Assembly (NCBI GenBank): GCA_017655985.1
Contig: JACJVS010000004.1
Location: forward strand, 3,813,501 to 3,877,500
Direction of reading: 5' to 3'
Length of the DNA: 64,000 bases
Source of the DNA: Incumbomyces delicatus
Taxonomy: Eukaryota; Ascomycota; Eurotiomycetes; Chaetothyriales; Trichomeriaceae
Shown: positions 21,285 through 32,500 of the stretch, piece by piece
How positions within the stretch are numbered: position 1 is the stretch's first letter
Layout: each line of letters starts with the position of its first letter
The notes under the pieces: model-generated
The model's input: the letters and a program-made list of their open reading frames with translations, nothing else
What the model was told of the DNA's origin: nothing
Databases searched by the model: none
Made by a program: the position numbers and the translations under genes

Positions 21285-24200
21285 CTAGCCCAATTGCATG
21301 GCATCTCTATCTCCATTAGACAATCCCAACGCACCACCCTTCGTTCTATTCGCGTCAATCGTCAATCTGGACCCTTGCCAACCGCCGCCGCCGTCTTGAC
21401 TGTTATCATCGCCATCGCCCCCATCATCGTCGTCGTCCGAGGCCGAGTCGAACCCAAAATCTCCGCGCTCGATCCGGTTGCACCGGTCGAGAACCCGTTG
21501 ATACTCTCGCCGCACGTCATCTAGCGTGATCACCACTCTCCGTCGCTTCCTGGCAGCGTTAGTCGTCGCGCTATCTTGGCCGCGCATTCGCTTCAGCCCT
21601 GACCCACTGATTCTCGGGTCTTCGGTCGCGTCTGCGATGATGTACGCTTCGTCTTGTCGGACGCACGTCATGGCGTTGATGAGCGCAAGCAATGCGTGGC
21701 GGAGCAGCGTGGCTTTGGGATCGCTTCGAGCTCGTCCCGATTTCTGAATGATGCGGAGTCGGTCGAAGAGCATCGTCACAGCGCCGCGGTAGTCGTTCTT
21801 GAACAGGCGCAGAGCATGGAGAATGCTGAGGTAGTCGACTGTCGTGTTGGATACCCAGAGACCTCCGGCTGAAGGTATCGACGTCTGTTTTGCCGCCAGA
21901 GAAGCGAGGTGGTGGTCGATGTGGATTGATAATTGAGGGTGTGCAGACAGAGGCAGGGTCTGTATCTGTCGGACAATGCCAGCCGTGTCGCTCTGTGAGG
22001 AGCTCAGGTTTAGCATCGTGTCGATCAAATCTGTGACGCACGCCTGTTGGAGAATAGGATCTGAGAACTGCACCAACGCGTTGCATGCCGAACTGAATCG
22101 CGAGCACTTCAACTCGGCCCGAAACAGCCGCAAAAGAAGATTTTGTTTAAAATTGGGCACAGGCTCGTCTTGCTCTGGTCCCAGTTCTCGCAAAGCCAGT
22201 TGAGCCATCACCGCCGCCTCGCTATACGCTTGTTGTGCTTCGAATAGAGCAACGATGTGCTGCAGATAACGAGGCAAGCCACCATAGAAGCACGCTGCTT
22301 CGTCGGCTGAAAGCAGTCCTGAGGAGAGATCTTGGAGCTTGCCCAACGCTTTGCCCTTGGCCAGGCCATCCGCAGCATCACGAAAGTAAAGGCTGGCTTC
22401 TTTGTAGTTGCCAAGGGCGAGGTTCAAACGTCCTTTGACATAGGTAGACCATGACGTGGAAGGCTGGAATTTGAGAAAATCAGCGGCCAGCTGGAGGTCG
22501 CCATGATGCAAGAGATTGCACTGGTACCACACGGCAATTTCGTCAGGAGCAAAATGCGATTCCCCGGAGATCAGATCCAGATTGTCGCGTACATATTGAG
22601 TTAGTAGATATGGCATTGGATAATGATCGTTGGGCTGAGGTCGCTCGGTTTGCGCATGAATATCCTGTAGTATCGATACTGGGGCAACATCAGTCGTTGG
22701 ATTGTCCGCTTTTGAAGGCCTGTAATGCGTTGCAAGCCACAAATTGCGTTCCTGTACCTTCAGTCTCTGAATGATATCTTCAAAGAACCGTGGTGTGTCA
22801 AAGTTTTCGGACTCGTCGATAAATACCACCAACGCAAGCATGCTGAGCAATATTTCCCTCGTGACTAGAATATCTGCCAGCAGAGCTGCCGACATGAGGC
22901 GAACCCCAAACGAGGTCTTGAGATGAGACGGTCTACCGTGCCGCTTTTTATGCTCTGAAAGAAGCTGTAGCAGGAGAATATACACGTCGTTCGAGACAGC
23001 GTCCAGACCTCCGACTGCTGCCAGATCTCTGTGTAGGTCTTTCTCCACGTCGTCAGGAACGGCATTGGCAAAATCAATCTCATTGAAGAAAGCAACAATC
23101 CTAGCCGGGGTTGGCGTTTCTGACTCGGTATACAGATCTTCTTGCAAGGTATCGAGAAAATCAACAGCTAATTCTGGAGGGAAGGAATTGTAAAAATTGC
23201 GTGCTGCAGCAAGAACGGTGGACGCGGCGCCAGCGGCTTGCGCGTTAAAGCCGATTTTGCGATACGGCCAACGAGTTCGAGCGGCTTGTGGCAATGAATC
23301 CACCTCCTCAGGTTGATTAGTCTTGATGAGCTCTATGTTGCTGCATTCACGGAGGGGACAACAAAAGTCGGCGAGGGTGAGAACGACCGCACCAGCGACG
23401 GCGTCGACAGCCAGGGCTAGTGGTGCGTGTCTTCCTTCGTTCAGGCTCTCAAGGATGCGCCAGAGCTGACGCCACTGCTGGTCAGAGTCTCGCGCAAAGC
23501 GTTCGTAGTCCATGTTTGTGTCATCATATCGACGAAGCGTTACCTGGGAATTCACCAGCAACTCCAGGCGTTCTTCGAGTGGCTTGCTCTTGTCAGCTGA
23601 CGACAGTCGAGCGTCCACAGCAGAAGAATACTGGGCAAGGGCGGTCTCGATCACGGCAGTGGAGTAGCGGTTGGGAAACAAGACATACTCCAACCACTGT
23701 GATGTGACATCTTGGGCGTTGGTAGGCACAAAGTCTGGCCCTTGAGCTTTTGCTGGAGTGGTTGAGACAGTTGTCCAGTCAGATTGCCACTGGTTGGCGA
23801 TATCAGCCAAGCCAAAATTCAGCGTGTACGCCTTGTGAAAGTTGTGATTCCTCCACAAAGCCCAGATCTGCCAGTCTTTGGTATGCTTGTCAAAGATGAC
23901 GCGTAAAGCAGCCAAGGACCAAATGTTGCTGCCGGTCGGGTCAGGGTCTGGGAGAGCCAGGACTGAGGTGGGTGCGATATCTTCTATCCAAAACTGGTCG
24001 GCATCGTGGGCGAAGCTGTTGCGTACTCGCCAAAGCTTGACTTGGCCTCCGTTGAGAGGCGAGTAGGTGAGTAGGATGTGTTCGTGCTTATTTGCGCCTT
24101 CGAGAAACTGGATGTAGCCTGGTTCGGCAGGGTTGAGCTGCACAGTCTCACGCTGATCTCTTGCTTGGTCCAGTAGATCCCTCGAATCCACCAATCTGCC

Positions 24201-25034
24201 CGAGTCGAGATGCCATATGCGGAGGGTGTGGTTGAGACAAGCAGTAAACAGGAATTGACCGCATCTAGCCATAGCATGAGCGGTATTGTAGGCGAGGCGC
24301 ATCCCATCCAGCTCTGTGTCTGGATGACGCCTCCGGCCGACGATGCCGAGCAAGGAGGAGCCCCAGGTTTTGTCATCATAACTGACGTGCGACCAGGGCT
24401 GGTCGATGCCGGCTCTGCTCCAGTGCTGGACCTTGCCACTGGCAAACGACACAAAGACATCGTGAGGGTTGGCCGCATGGAGTTGGAAGGCCGTGTCGAT
24501 GGAGAGGGCGGATGCTCGAATGGGAGCGCACCAAGACTTGGTGTGAGGAGGCATCGCATCAGGTCGCTGGAAGAAGTCGATTTGAAGGCGAATTTCGAAG
24601 ACGTCATTGGCGTGGGTCAGAACAAAGATGTGAAAGTCGTCGCTCTTGGTTGAATCGGTGATGGTGATGCCTCGGGACGATATCCGGTCCTGGAACTCGA
24701 AGGCGAGAAGCGTATCTGCCTCCCGGTCTTTCTCAGGCCGGGCCAAGTCGACACTGCATATTTCGAGGACGGTCTGTGAGGCCTTCACACGCCATAGGAA
24801 GGATCGTGGGTAGGAGTGTGCTTGTCGAAAGAAGACGGAGCTCGACGACGCCAGGTACTCGGCCGCGTAGGTTTTGTCGTCGGTCGCTAGACGGTCATTT
24901 CGGCCGGGTTTTGTAGAGGGTGTCGGTCTCTCGTGCGAGGTATATGCTGATGGGACTTGGATGTCAATTCGTCTAGCTGCTGCCGCCGTCACTGCTCCCG
25001 CCTCGCAGGTCGTTTCTTGGTACAAGTTAAGCAT
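21285..25034 (-). CDS. NUP120: nucleoporin Nup120/Nup160
   Basis: Intron-free gene of 1249 residues, the usual length for fungal Nup120, from ATG at 25034. The N-terminal half is a beta-propeller: SSSVFFRQAHSYPRSFLWRV, a conserved FLFTACLNHTLRIWHL stretch around residue 260, and WSLAALRV. The second half is alpha-helical, with QYVRDNLDLISGESHFAPDEIAVWYQCNLL (first part shown as landmark positions about 800-830) and LSILHALRLFKNDYRGAVTMLFDRL near 1070. The C-terminus carries KRKRR-like basic residues, an acidic Asp run and Gly-rich tail. Nup120 is a member of the Y (Nup84/Nup107) scaffold complex of the nuclear pore, needed for mRNA export and pore assembly. It is divergent from uS11m across a 439-bp shared promoter that contains TCACGTGA. 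Confidence 0.93.
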   Translation of the reverse strand: MLNLYQETTCEAGAVTAAAARRIDIQVPSAYTSHERPTPSTKPGRNDRLATDDKTYAAEYLASSSSVFFRQAHSYPRSFLWRVKASQTVLEICSVDLARPEKDREADTLLAFEFQDRISSRGITITDSTKSDDFHIFVLTHANDVFEIRLQIDFFQRPDAMPPHTKSWCAPIRASALSIDTAFQLHAANPHDVFVSFASGKVQHWSRAGIDQPWSHVSYDDKTWGSSLLGIVGRRRHPDTELDGMRLAYNTAHAMARCGQFLFTACLNHTLRIWHLDSGRLVDSRDLLDQARDQRETVQLNPAEPGYIQFLEGANKHEHILLTYSPLNGGQVKLWRVRNSFAHDADQFWIEDIAPTSVLALPDPDPTGSNIWSLAALRVIFDKHTKDWQIWALWRNHNFHKAYTLNFGLADIANQWQSDWTTVSTTPAKAQGPDFVPTNAQDVTSQWLEYVLFPNRYSTAVIETALAQYSSAVDARLSSADKSKPLEERLELLVNSQVTLRRYDDTNMDYERFARDSDQQWRQLWRILESLNEGRHAPLALAVDAVAGAVVLTLADFCCPLRECSNIELIKTNQPEEVDSLPQAARTRWPYRKIGFNAQAAGAASTVLAAARNFYNSFPPELAVDFLDTLQEDLYTESETPTPARIVAFFNEIDFANAVPDDVEKDLHRDLAAVGGLDAVSNDVYILLLQLLSEHKKRHGRPSHLKTSFGVRLMSAALLADILVTREILLSMLALVVFIDESENFDTPRFFEDIIQRLKVQERNLWLATHYRPSKADNPTTDVAPVSILQDIHAQTERPQPNDHYPMPYLLTQYVRDNLDLISGESHFAPDEIAVWYQCNLLHHGDLQLAADFLKFQPSTSWSTYVKGRLNLALGNYKEASLYFRDAADGLAKGKALGKLQDLSSGLLSADEAACFYGGLPRYLQHIVALFEAQQAYSEAAVMAQLALRELGPEQDEPVPNFKQNLLLRLFRAELKCSRFSSACNALVQFSDPILQQACVTDLIDTMLNLSSSQSDTAGIVRQIQTLPLSAHPQLSIHIDHHLASLAAKQTSIPSAGGLWVSNTTVDYLSILHALRLFKNDYRGAVTMLFDRLRIIQKSGRARSDPKATLLRHALLALINAMTCVRQDEAYIIADATEDPRISGSGLKRMRGQDSATTNAARKRRRVVITLDDVRREYQRVLDRCNRIERGDFGFDSASDDDDDGGDGDDNSQDGGGGWQGSRLTIDANRTKGGALGLSNGDRDAMQLG

Positions 25035-25473
25035 TGTCGCAAGCTGTCAGCGTCGTTGACGGCATCAAGATTGGTTGTTAGTCGCGAGGACGGGACGGCC
25101 TAGGATTTACGACCACATATTTTGAGGAGAGAGAGGCCAGTGCACGGCTGGCGACGATCTTCGCAATCCGGTGGTGGGAGTCGATTTGCACCGCGTTGCA
25201 CTTTCGTCCAGCGACGCGGAAACGAGGTAACCAAATCACGTGAAATGTATCATCCTCACAGGAACAGGCGAGGCTGCAGCACGTGAGCTGTTGAGCTTGA
25301 CGAGGCTCCGCAAATCACGACCCAGCCTTGTCCTGCCTTGTCCACTTGTCGTTTTAGTGTACTTCCTACCTTCCCGTCGTGTTTGCAGCTTCAGCCGTCG
25401 CATCCAACTGGAAATTACAAGCTAGCTCTCAGGAAGCAACCTTTGTCCACCCCTAGTATTGCTGTTGCCCATC
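25035..25473. promoter_or_regulatory. divergent promoter NUP120 / uS11m with TCACGTGA E-box
   Basis: 439 bp between two divergent starts. A perfect palindrome TCACGTGA lies at 25236-25243, about midway, and a second CACGTG at about 25280. CACGTG is the site of bHLH factors such as Cbf1 in fungi; function here is inferred from position only. Confidence 0.5.
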
Positions 25474-26133
25474 ATGTCCCGACCAGTTCTGTCATCAATG
25501 TGTCGGCGATGCCAAATCCAGTTCTCCAGAAATCGGCCTCGTTTCTTCTCCGACTCGTCGACACACGAAGCGGCGTCCGGATACCCAAGACAGCCAAGAC
25601 AGCCGTCGCAGCCGCTGGAGCCCGTCAAACCGTCAGCCGAAATAGCAGCTCTAGCAAAACAAGCATTCAATGAAGCACAAACACGACCCCTGGCAGGACC
25701 GCCCCCGGACGAGCCGTACCATCTGAACGTCTTCTGCCACAAGCAAAACACCCACATCACATTCACCGATCCAGGCCGCGATCCCATTCTGTCCTACTCA
25801 GCAGGGAACATTGGTCTGCGGAAAGCCCAGCGGAAGTCCTTTGACGCGGCTTATCAGCTGGCATCATACACCTTTCGCAAGATGGCCGAGAAGAGCTGGA
25901 AAGTGGGAGGAAAGAACGCCCCAGGATCGACTGTGACGTTGAGTGACTCGAATGTGCGAGAACGGGGAATAGAGGTGATCCTGCGTGGCTATGGCACCGG
26001 GAGAGAAGCCTTTCAGAAAGCCATCCTCGGCGCTGAAGGCAAGATGATCAAGAATTTGGTGAAAAAGGTGACTGACGGGACGAGACTGAAATTTGGTGGT
26101 GCTAGATCTCCCGCTGTCAGGAGATTAGGTTGA
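25474..26133 (+). CDS. MRPS18: mitochondrial small-subunit ribosomal protein uS11m
   Basis: 219 residues, single exon; ATG at 25474 (upstream frame opens only from TTG). Residues 1 to about 80 are a basic mitochondrial presequence (CRRCQIQFSRNRPRFF) and a Pro/Gln linker. The uS11 fold follows: HLNVFCHKQNTHITFTD, DPILSYSAGNIGLRKAQR, a helix AYQLASYTFRKMAEK, then GIEVILRGYGTGREAFQKAI and a basic end RLKFGGARSPAVRRLG. uS11 lies on the platform of the small subunit next to the mRNA exit. Yeast calls this Mrps18. Homology is clear from the conserved blocks. Confidence 0.93.
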   Translation: MSRPVLSSMCRRCQIQFSRNRPRFFSDSSTHEAASGYPRQPRQPSQPLEPVKPSAEIAALAKQAFNEAQTRPLAGPPPDEPYHLNVFCHKQNTHITFTDPGRDPILSYSAGNIGLRKAQRKSFDAAYQLASYTFRKMAEKSWKVGGKNAPGSTVTLSDSNVRERGIEVILRGYGTGREAFQKAILGAEGKMIKNLVKKVTDGTRLKFGGARSPAVRRLG

Positions 26134-26581
26134 TCCGGCTATATCCCAGCTGCTCAGCCCTGCAATGTATAAAACTGTGCTGCCAAACGACAAACCTAGT
26201 CCCAATTCCAGTTCCACATGCTGTTGCTGCCACTACTGTTCTCTAATCACATCTGCCCATCGTCTCGTGAATATCATAGACCACGCTAACCCTCCCTGTA
26301 CTCAGCTCGTGCTTTGTAACAGTCAGCTTCCAGAATACATCCTCTTGAGCAAATCTGACCACGTTCAGGACCTTACCGCTATTCTATCATGTACGAGAAA
26401 CAAGATGACCAAAGGATCACTTTCAACCAGGCGTCTCGGTGTCGAGTTGGAATCAGATTCAAGACAACAAGTTCAAACGGTGGTGCCAAAGTGATGCTAC
26501 CTGGCTAGCATCTATATTGCAAGCTTCCATCCCAAGACCCTCCCCTTTCCTCCAATCCTCATTGGTGCCGATTGGCTCCGA
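26134..26581. other. intergenic between convergent genes
   Basis: 448 bp separating convergent stops. A 109-codon open frame (26165-26494) lacks recognisable features and is probably 3' UTR sequence. Two CCAAT-like GATTGG/ATTGG motifs occur near 26560-26580. Confidence 0.45.
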
Positions 26582-27562
26582 TTAGCTCGCAGTCAAGGCC
26601 GAATTCAAGTAGGGGTACTGGCGAAATCCATTTTCCGTCCACCCAGCAAGCCGTTCTCGCTCACGACGCCGTGTCGCAGCTTTCTCCTCATCTAGCTCAA
26701 CAAGCCTCCGCAGCAGGTCTTCCAACTCTGTCAGATCGACGACATGTTCAGCCGGTGTCTTTCCGAGCTCTCCCACACCAGCACTGCGTAAAAACCGCCA
26801 GCCAACCCGGCCCATCGTGAGATCGACGGCATCAGCCCCGCCACTACCACTACCACTACCAATACCTGCACGACTTTGCTCGACCAAGACCCTGAGTGTT
26901 GGATGGTACGTCAAAATCTGCCTCGCAAAATTGCACAGTCGCAGGCCCTCCAGCCTTGCTTGGCGATTCCCACGAGTCGTCAGCGCCATGCTTTGGTATC
27001 CGTCCACCTCGAGCACCTCGAGGCTTGCAAATCTCAACCGCCGCTGAGATATCGGAGACCCGATCGAGTCAGTATTGACCGCCGCAGCACTCTGCATCAT
27101 GTTCTCCATCAATGCACGTGACTCGAGCTCCAGCTTCAGCTCCACCCCAGGCGACGCGATCAACGAGCTCGGCGACAGCTCGTTCTCCTGCATGTCTAGA
27201 ATCAAGCTCCCCACGATCGAGCACAGGTCGTCGGCATCGACCGCCATGCGTCTGATCAGCCCAAAGTTGCTGATTCCAATCTGGCTGGCGAGCGCCTCGC
27301 ACCGGCAGGACGCCCTCCACGCGGGCTGCCCGTATAGAATAGGCAGACACTCGTCCGTGATCTGCTTGCATAGCCGCAGCACGACGAGCGTCATCCCTTT
27401 CCGTTGTTGCGTCATGAAAACATTGCGATAGTTCGCTCTGATGAAAAGCGATCGCATTACCAGAGCATCCCGCGGGGTGAGTAGGAGTGACCATATCTGC
27501 AGCCGTAGCTCGATGGGCGCATTGAGCAGAGCACAGCTGGAAGCCTGCTTGGCGCCACCCAT
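26582..27562 (-). CDS. F-box/2EXR-like protein of unknown function
   Basis: 326 residues from the ATG at 27562; a longer frame begins only with TTG at 27601. Residues 12-28 (LLNAPIELRLQIWSLLL) match the F-box-like opening of the large fungal family in which a short N-terminal helix pair (P-x-E-[IL]R-x-x-I[WY]) is followed by variable sequence; such proteins are often annotated as F-box or 2EXR. A further conserved trait is LVVLRLCKQITDECLPILYG at about 60-80, where neighbours of the family have LRVCRQI..E..PILY. The C-terminal quarter has a Gly-Ser run and a charged coiled-coil-like helix (LEDLLRRLVELDEEKAATRRRERERL region). The role and substrate are unknown; recruitment to an SCF ubiquitin ligase is only a possibility. 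Confidence 0.75.
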   Translation of the reverse strand: MGGAKQASSCALLNAPIELRLQIWSLLLTPRDALVMRSLFIRANYRNVFMTQQRKGMTLVVLRLCKQITDECLPILYGQPAWRASCRCEALASQIGISNFGLIRRMAVDADDLCSIVGSLILDMQENELSPSSLIASPGVELKLELESRALMENMMQSAAAVNTDSIGSPISQRRLRFASLEVLEVDGYQSMALTTRGNRQARLEGLRLCNFARQILTYHPTLRVLVEQSRAGIGSGSGSGGADAVDLTMGRVGWRFLRSAGVGELGKTPAEHVVDLTELEDLLRRLVELDEEKAATRRRERERLAGWTENGFRQYPYLNSALTAS

Positions 27563-28291
27563 GGCGATTGCTACGAGACCGAGCTGTTCAGTCTGGTCCA
27601 AAGAAGCAGGATCGACGGATCAGTGAGCAATGTACAGTCAAGTTACCGGACATGGGTGTTAGGTCTTGGCACTCAGGGTCTGGGCCGCGTTGGGCATGAA
27701 CTCAAGTCACGGGGAAATAATCATCCGACTTTCAGTGCTGAATAGCCCTCAAGACAACACACATGCCAGCGGGGAGTTTGAGCATGAACGAGCTCGAGTC
27801 AGTATTAGCATTACTCGTCATCATACAAAAGGAATTGTTTTGGCACTTGTACTGACCGCTCGTCCACCGAGTCTGCGTTTTCATCCAGGCCTTCAGCGGG
27901 GTTCAGAACCAAGCAATTTCAGGCATGACATTCTAAAAATATCGACCTCACTTCAAGTCAGTAAGCCGCATCTTGTTGGCGAAAAAGGTCCTTATCTCAG
28001 TTCTGAAAGAGTGTACATAGTACATAACCGGATACATATTACAAAACCGGGCCTCTTCTTTTTGTTTCAAAAATTCTCACAGCGAAACCAGACGTTTTCC
28101 ATCATCATTAAATCCTGCCAATTTTCTCCATCTCTCAAAATCGACTCAGGATTTCATTTTTAGACGTCAATTGAACAAACACATTACTTCCCCCAGCAAA
28201 CCGTCGACTTTTACGGCCAAGTTCCAAGTTCAAAGAAAACCATAAACTTTCATTTTCTTTTTTAAAGATAGAGAGCTCAGAAAAGAAAGCC
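27563..28291. promoter_or_regulatory. divergent promoter region
   Basis: About 730 bp between the divergent F-box-like and FSH1 genes. The right 250 bp is A/T and pyrimidine rich, as in fungal promoters, and ends in a purine-rich leader just before the ATG at 28292. A 165-codon open frame at 27666-28163 has no recognisable motif and overlaps this promoter; I do not call it a gene. Confidence 0.45.
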
Positions 28292-29245
28292 ATGTCAACA
28301 CTCTCCGCCCCACAACCTACATACTCGCACCGCTCGCCCTCTGGTTCACCCAGCGCCTCCCGCCCCACCACGCCTGACCCAAGCACCACCGTCTCTCTCC
28401 CGCGCATCCTCTGCCTCCACGGCGGCGGAGTCAACAGCACCATCTTCCGGGCGCAGATGCGGGCCTTCCTGACGCACCCGCGCCTCAGCACGCGCTTCCG
28501 CTTCGTCTTCGTCGACGCGCCCTTCTTCTGCGCCGAGGGCGTGGGCGTCCACCCGGTCTACAGCGACTGGGGCCCCTTCCGGCGCTGGTCGCGCTGGCTG
28601 CCGACCCACGAGACCATCGACGCCGGTACCTGCACGTCTGAAATCCTGTACGCCATTGAGAGCGGCATGCGCGCCGACGAGGGCACCGGCGAGTACGTCG
28701 GCGTGCTGGGGTTTAGCCAGGGCGCCAAGGTCGCGTGCTCGCTGCTGTTGAGGCAGCAGCTTCTTGCCACTGCCACTGGCCCTTCCCCTCCTTCACCTAC
28801 TATTTCTGCTGGCGTTGCTGATGTTGGGGAAGGAAGCGCAGTCGGCAGTGCAGTAGGCCCAGCCAACGATGACGGTGAAAGTTCAGGCCTGCTGAGATCG
28901 TTCCGGTTCGGCATTATCCTGGCGGGGCGGGCCCCTCTGCTCGCGCTCGGCGAGGAGATGGAGAAGCTGAAGTTCTTGCAGAGCGCCGCTGGCCTGGCGG
29001 ACGAGGCCGATATGGATGCCATTTACGACGCGCCGGAATGTAAGCTGAGCCTGCCCACGGTGCATGTGCACGGCCTGAAGGATGAAGGGCTGGACCTGCA
29101 CCGCCGCTGTGTCGAGGATTACTGCGCTGCGGGCACGACGACCGTTATCGAGTGGGACGGCCCGCATCGGATACCGATCAAACGCGTCGACGTTGACAAG
29201 GTTGTGGACGCTTTTGTCGACATCGCCGATGAATATGGTGCGTAG
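28292..29245 (+). CDS. FSH1-family serine hydrolase
   Basis: 317 residues, single exon, ATG at 28292. An alpha/beta hydrolase of the FSH1 family: the opening strand and oxyanion turn ILCLHGGGVNSTIFRAQ at about 39-55, FRFVFVDAPF at about 69, the nucleophile elbow GFSQGA with Ser142, the acid Asp264 in HVHGLKDEG, and His292 in GPHRIP. The triad is complete. A Gly/Ser/Ala-rich loop of about 40 residues (163-200) is inserted after the nucleophile helix. Relatives include yeast Fsh1-3 and polyketide-releasing thioesterases such as LovG and the citrinin-cluster hydrolase, but no polyketide synthase lies in this window, so a general carboxylesterase or thioesterase role is all that can be said. Confidence 0.88.
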   Translation: MSTLSAPQPTYSHRSPSGSPSASRPTTPDPSTTVSLPRILCLHGGGVNSTIFRAQMRAFLTHPRLSTRFRFVFVDAPFFCAEGVGVHPVYSDWGPFRRWSRWLPTHETIDAGTCTSEILYAIESGMRADEGTGEYVGVLGFSQGAKVACSLLLRQQLLATATGPSPPSPTISAGVADVGEGSAVGSAVGPANDDGESSGLLRSFRFGIILAGRAPLLALGEEMEKLKFLQSAAGLADEADMDAIYDAPECKLSLPTVHVHGLKDEGLDLHRRCVEDYCAAGTTTVIEWDGPHRIPIKRVDVDKVVDAFVDIADEYGA

Positions 29246-29518
29246 CATGGTTGTAGATAGTCGGATTGTTGGCTCGCGACACTCAAACTGTTTTTACCGC
29301 TGCCGAAAAAAAGGAAAAAGGGAATGGATAAAAGGCGGGAGCTCGTCTTCTCAAACGAACGACACTCCGTTTTTATAACACCCTCTAGAGACCAGCATCC
29401 ATCCAATATATGCTAAAGATTGCTAAGCTAGAGCCGAGCCAAGCCAAGCCGAGCCAAAGCCTCAACAGTCGCCCATCATGGCCGAGGGGGCCTTTTTTTT
29501 CTCTAAAAGCAACATCTC

Positions 29519-32500
29519 TCATCGATGACCACCACTATACTCCCCGGGACTGGCTGAGAAGTAGTCTCCACCGCTGCTTCTGCTCATCAGCCCTTCACTC
29601 TCAGCTCCCGCGGATGTCGGTTCCTCCACCAACAGCCGCGTCAATCTCATGTCGAGCCTTCCGAGGTTCGGAGGCCTGGCAGCATGTGTCGTTTCAGCGT
29701 CCTGCAGCGCCATGTTCTTGCTCGACAGCCTGGCCCGCTGCGGCTGCAAGTACATACTCCCACTCCCACTACTACCACTGCCATCAACACCACCGCCACT
29801 ATTAGCACCTCGGAAGCCCAGCTTCTGCACCACCCTCCGCAGGACCTCCCCGCGCGGATCGATGCCAATCATGAACCGCGCCAGTTCCGAACACAGCTCA
29901 AAGTCATTCTTCGACTTGGCCAGGCTCATCAACCGCACAATTTGCTCTTCGAACCGGCGCCGGTTCGCCAAGTCGGTGCGTTCGTCGACGATTTGGTCTT
30001 CTTGTTCCTCCTCGACCGTCGTCTGCATGACGATCAGGTATCCGCTTGCAGTCTTCAGATCCTTCAGAAACAGCGCTTGCTCAAACATCGCTTCTGGAGA
30101 GGGTAGGTGTGCGAACAGGTACTGCCAGAACGAGAACTCCGTCTTCCGAATGCACTGCACGATCGTGGCAAGGTAGCTTTCCGGTGACAAGGCCAGTTGC
30201 AGGAATGAAAGAATCGCCGGGAGAGGTTCGGCGGAGGAGGAAGAATCAGCAGCAGCAAGGGAGGAGGAGCTGGGTGGCTCGCTCTTGTTGTTGTTGTTGC
30301 TGTTGTTCCTTCTCCTGTCTGCCTCGTCGTCAAGGACAATGTGGAGCAGGATTTCGAGCGCGTGAGGGAAATAGGTCAGGTTTTGGTATTGGTGCGCAAT
30401 TGCAAAGGCTACGGCTGTATCGTTGGCCTCGAGAAGTTCATGCCGAAGCACATACGGCAAGAACAACTGGGTTCTGATGACCCCGCGGAACTGTGCAAAA
30501 TTGACATCTCGCCGTTGCATGACCTCGGATTCGATTCCCAGAACAATGCCTTTATTCAGAAGGATAGACAAGGGATAGAAGTCGACGGGAATACTTAGCA
30601 ATGACTGCTTAGTGGATGATGTCGCTAGTCCAACCATCGATTGTAGAAGCTCTCGTAGATCAGACCACAGGCACAGATTCTCGCCCGTGAAGATCCATAA
30701 TGAATCTCGAAGTGAATAGTGGATAGGGTTTCTGTTCGGTCCAAAAATCGACCCAGGGGACGGTGTTTGAGGGGCCGACTCGCCCAGCGTTTCGGTGAAA
30801 TTGAAGTATATTTGGTCTCTCATCAAGATGTAGTACTCCACCTGGTGAGCGATGACTCTCATGTCGTATTTGATCGCGTCGTCAGGTGTTCGCGAGGGAT
30901 GCAAAAGAACCAACTTGTCGTCGACCAGGAATAGCACGGCTGCATGCTCAACGTCTCGAGATGGGTCACCGTTCCGCAGCTGGTGCTCGGGCAGGATCCA
31001 ACTGACAGACCTGACTCTGCTCGGCGCTCTGACCAGTCCGTGAAAGGCAATCTGTCCGAGCTGGAACAGCTGTGCGCCTCGCTCTGTAATATTCAAAATG
31101 AAATGGTAGAGAATATTCTCGTATGTATAAACCAGTAAGGAGTCCTCGCCCGACGGGCCAACAAATGCGATCGGCATCGCAAACATCTCTGCGTGCAAGG
31201 GCACACGCCCAAGCTCTTGATCTCGAGAGTACAATCTCAAGTCGTAGCCTTGAGCGTGTTCCGTGGCTACGGCGAGGATGTGATTGAACCAGCACATTCC
31301 TCCGCGCACAGCAAACGCACTTTCCACCGCGAGATCAGAGAAGGTCCTCCACCGACCGCTCGACACACTGTAGTGCGCCAGACCACGCCGGCCCGCAACT
31401 GCGATGTATCGTCCGTCCTGCGAAATCACAGCCGTTTTGACAGGCCACTGATTGTGGAGGTACGCAACAGGATATTGAGTGTGGTGCCACAGCGATGCGT
31501 CATTCGATATTGAAGTAAGATCTGGCAGCTCGTGGCCGCGGTAGACAGTCAGCTCCGACGGTGTTTGTTGCAATGCACGGACGAGGTTGGCGCATGAGAA
31601 ACAACCGGCTGCTGCGCTGCGTGAAAATTCCAATTTCCAGATTCGCGTATCGTGTGGGGAAGTGAGTAACATTTCCAGGCTGCTACTGATCCAGCAAGCA
31701 GTTTCGATTCCCAAGAGCCATTTTTCACAATTGTTCTCTGCCATCGTGGCGTTGACCGTTGAGGTCGAAGCTCCTTCCTTCCCGAACACACTCCAGATAG
31801 CCCAGCCAGTAGTAAAACCAGCAAAGAGGCAATAACCATCTGACGACCAAGTGAGGGCCTTGATATCCAGGGCACTCGTGGATATGAGGCTGGTTTTGTA
31901 AGAATGGGATAGCGGTATGTTGCCACTATAGTCCTTTGCTGCAAAACACAGGATTTTGCCACTCCTGGTCGCAAGGGCAATCAGAGAAAATCGTGCATTG
32001 ATGGCAACGAGGGAAGCTCGATCCAGTGACTCGGTTGGGGAGTAGAACTTATAGCCGTCAAATAGCTTCGCGGGTAGTTGAGAAGAGGAGGCCGAGGACT
32101 GGGAGCTCTCTCCGGAGGAAGCTCGACTGAACGCTGCTGGCCGCACCCTTCTGACAGCATATGCAGCACCATCCGAGTCAAGCCAGACAGACAGATTCAT
32201 TGCTCGGTCATGTGTCATGAATGCAATGCTGCTTCTACCGTCAAGCCAGCTCATTTTGCTGAGCAGTTGTGTAGAGGTCTGATGAATGCCCTGCTGCGTT
32301 TCCCACCGTATGCATTGCACTGCAGTTGGCTTTTTAGTGGCGACTATGAAGTCGTGATCGGTAGGGAGGACTGATTTGATACCAGCATCGATTTTGATTG
32401 TCTTCCGGAACCTCAACACAACTTCAGCTTGACCATTCGTCTCAACTAGCCCAAAAGTTCGAGCTATGCTCTGCTTCCTAGTATGGCTATCCTGTGTACG

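Noticed and set aside
27666..28163. 165-codon open frame between the F-box-like and FSH1 genes
   Set aside because: Lies in a divergent promoter, A/T- and pyrimidine-rich with no recognisable motif.
28292..29245. FSH1 hydrolase as part of a polyketide cluster
   Set aside because: No synthase or tailoring set lies nearby; FSH1 proteins also have housekeeping roles.
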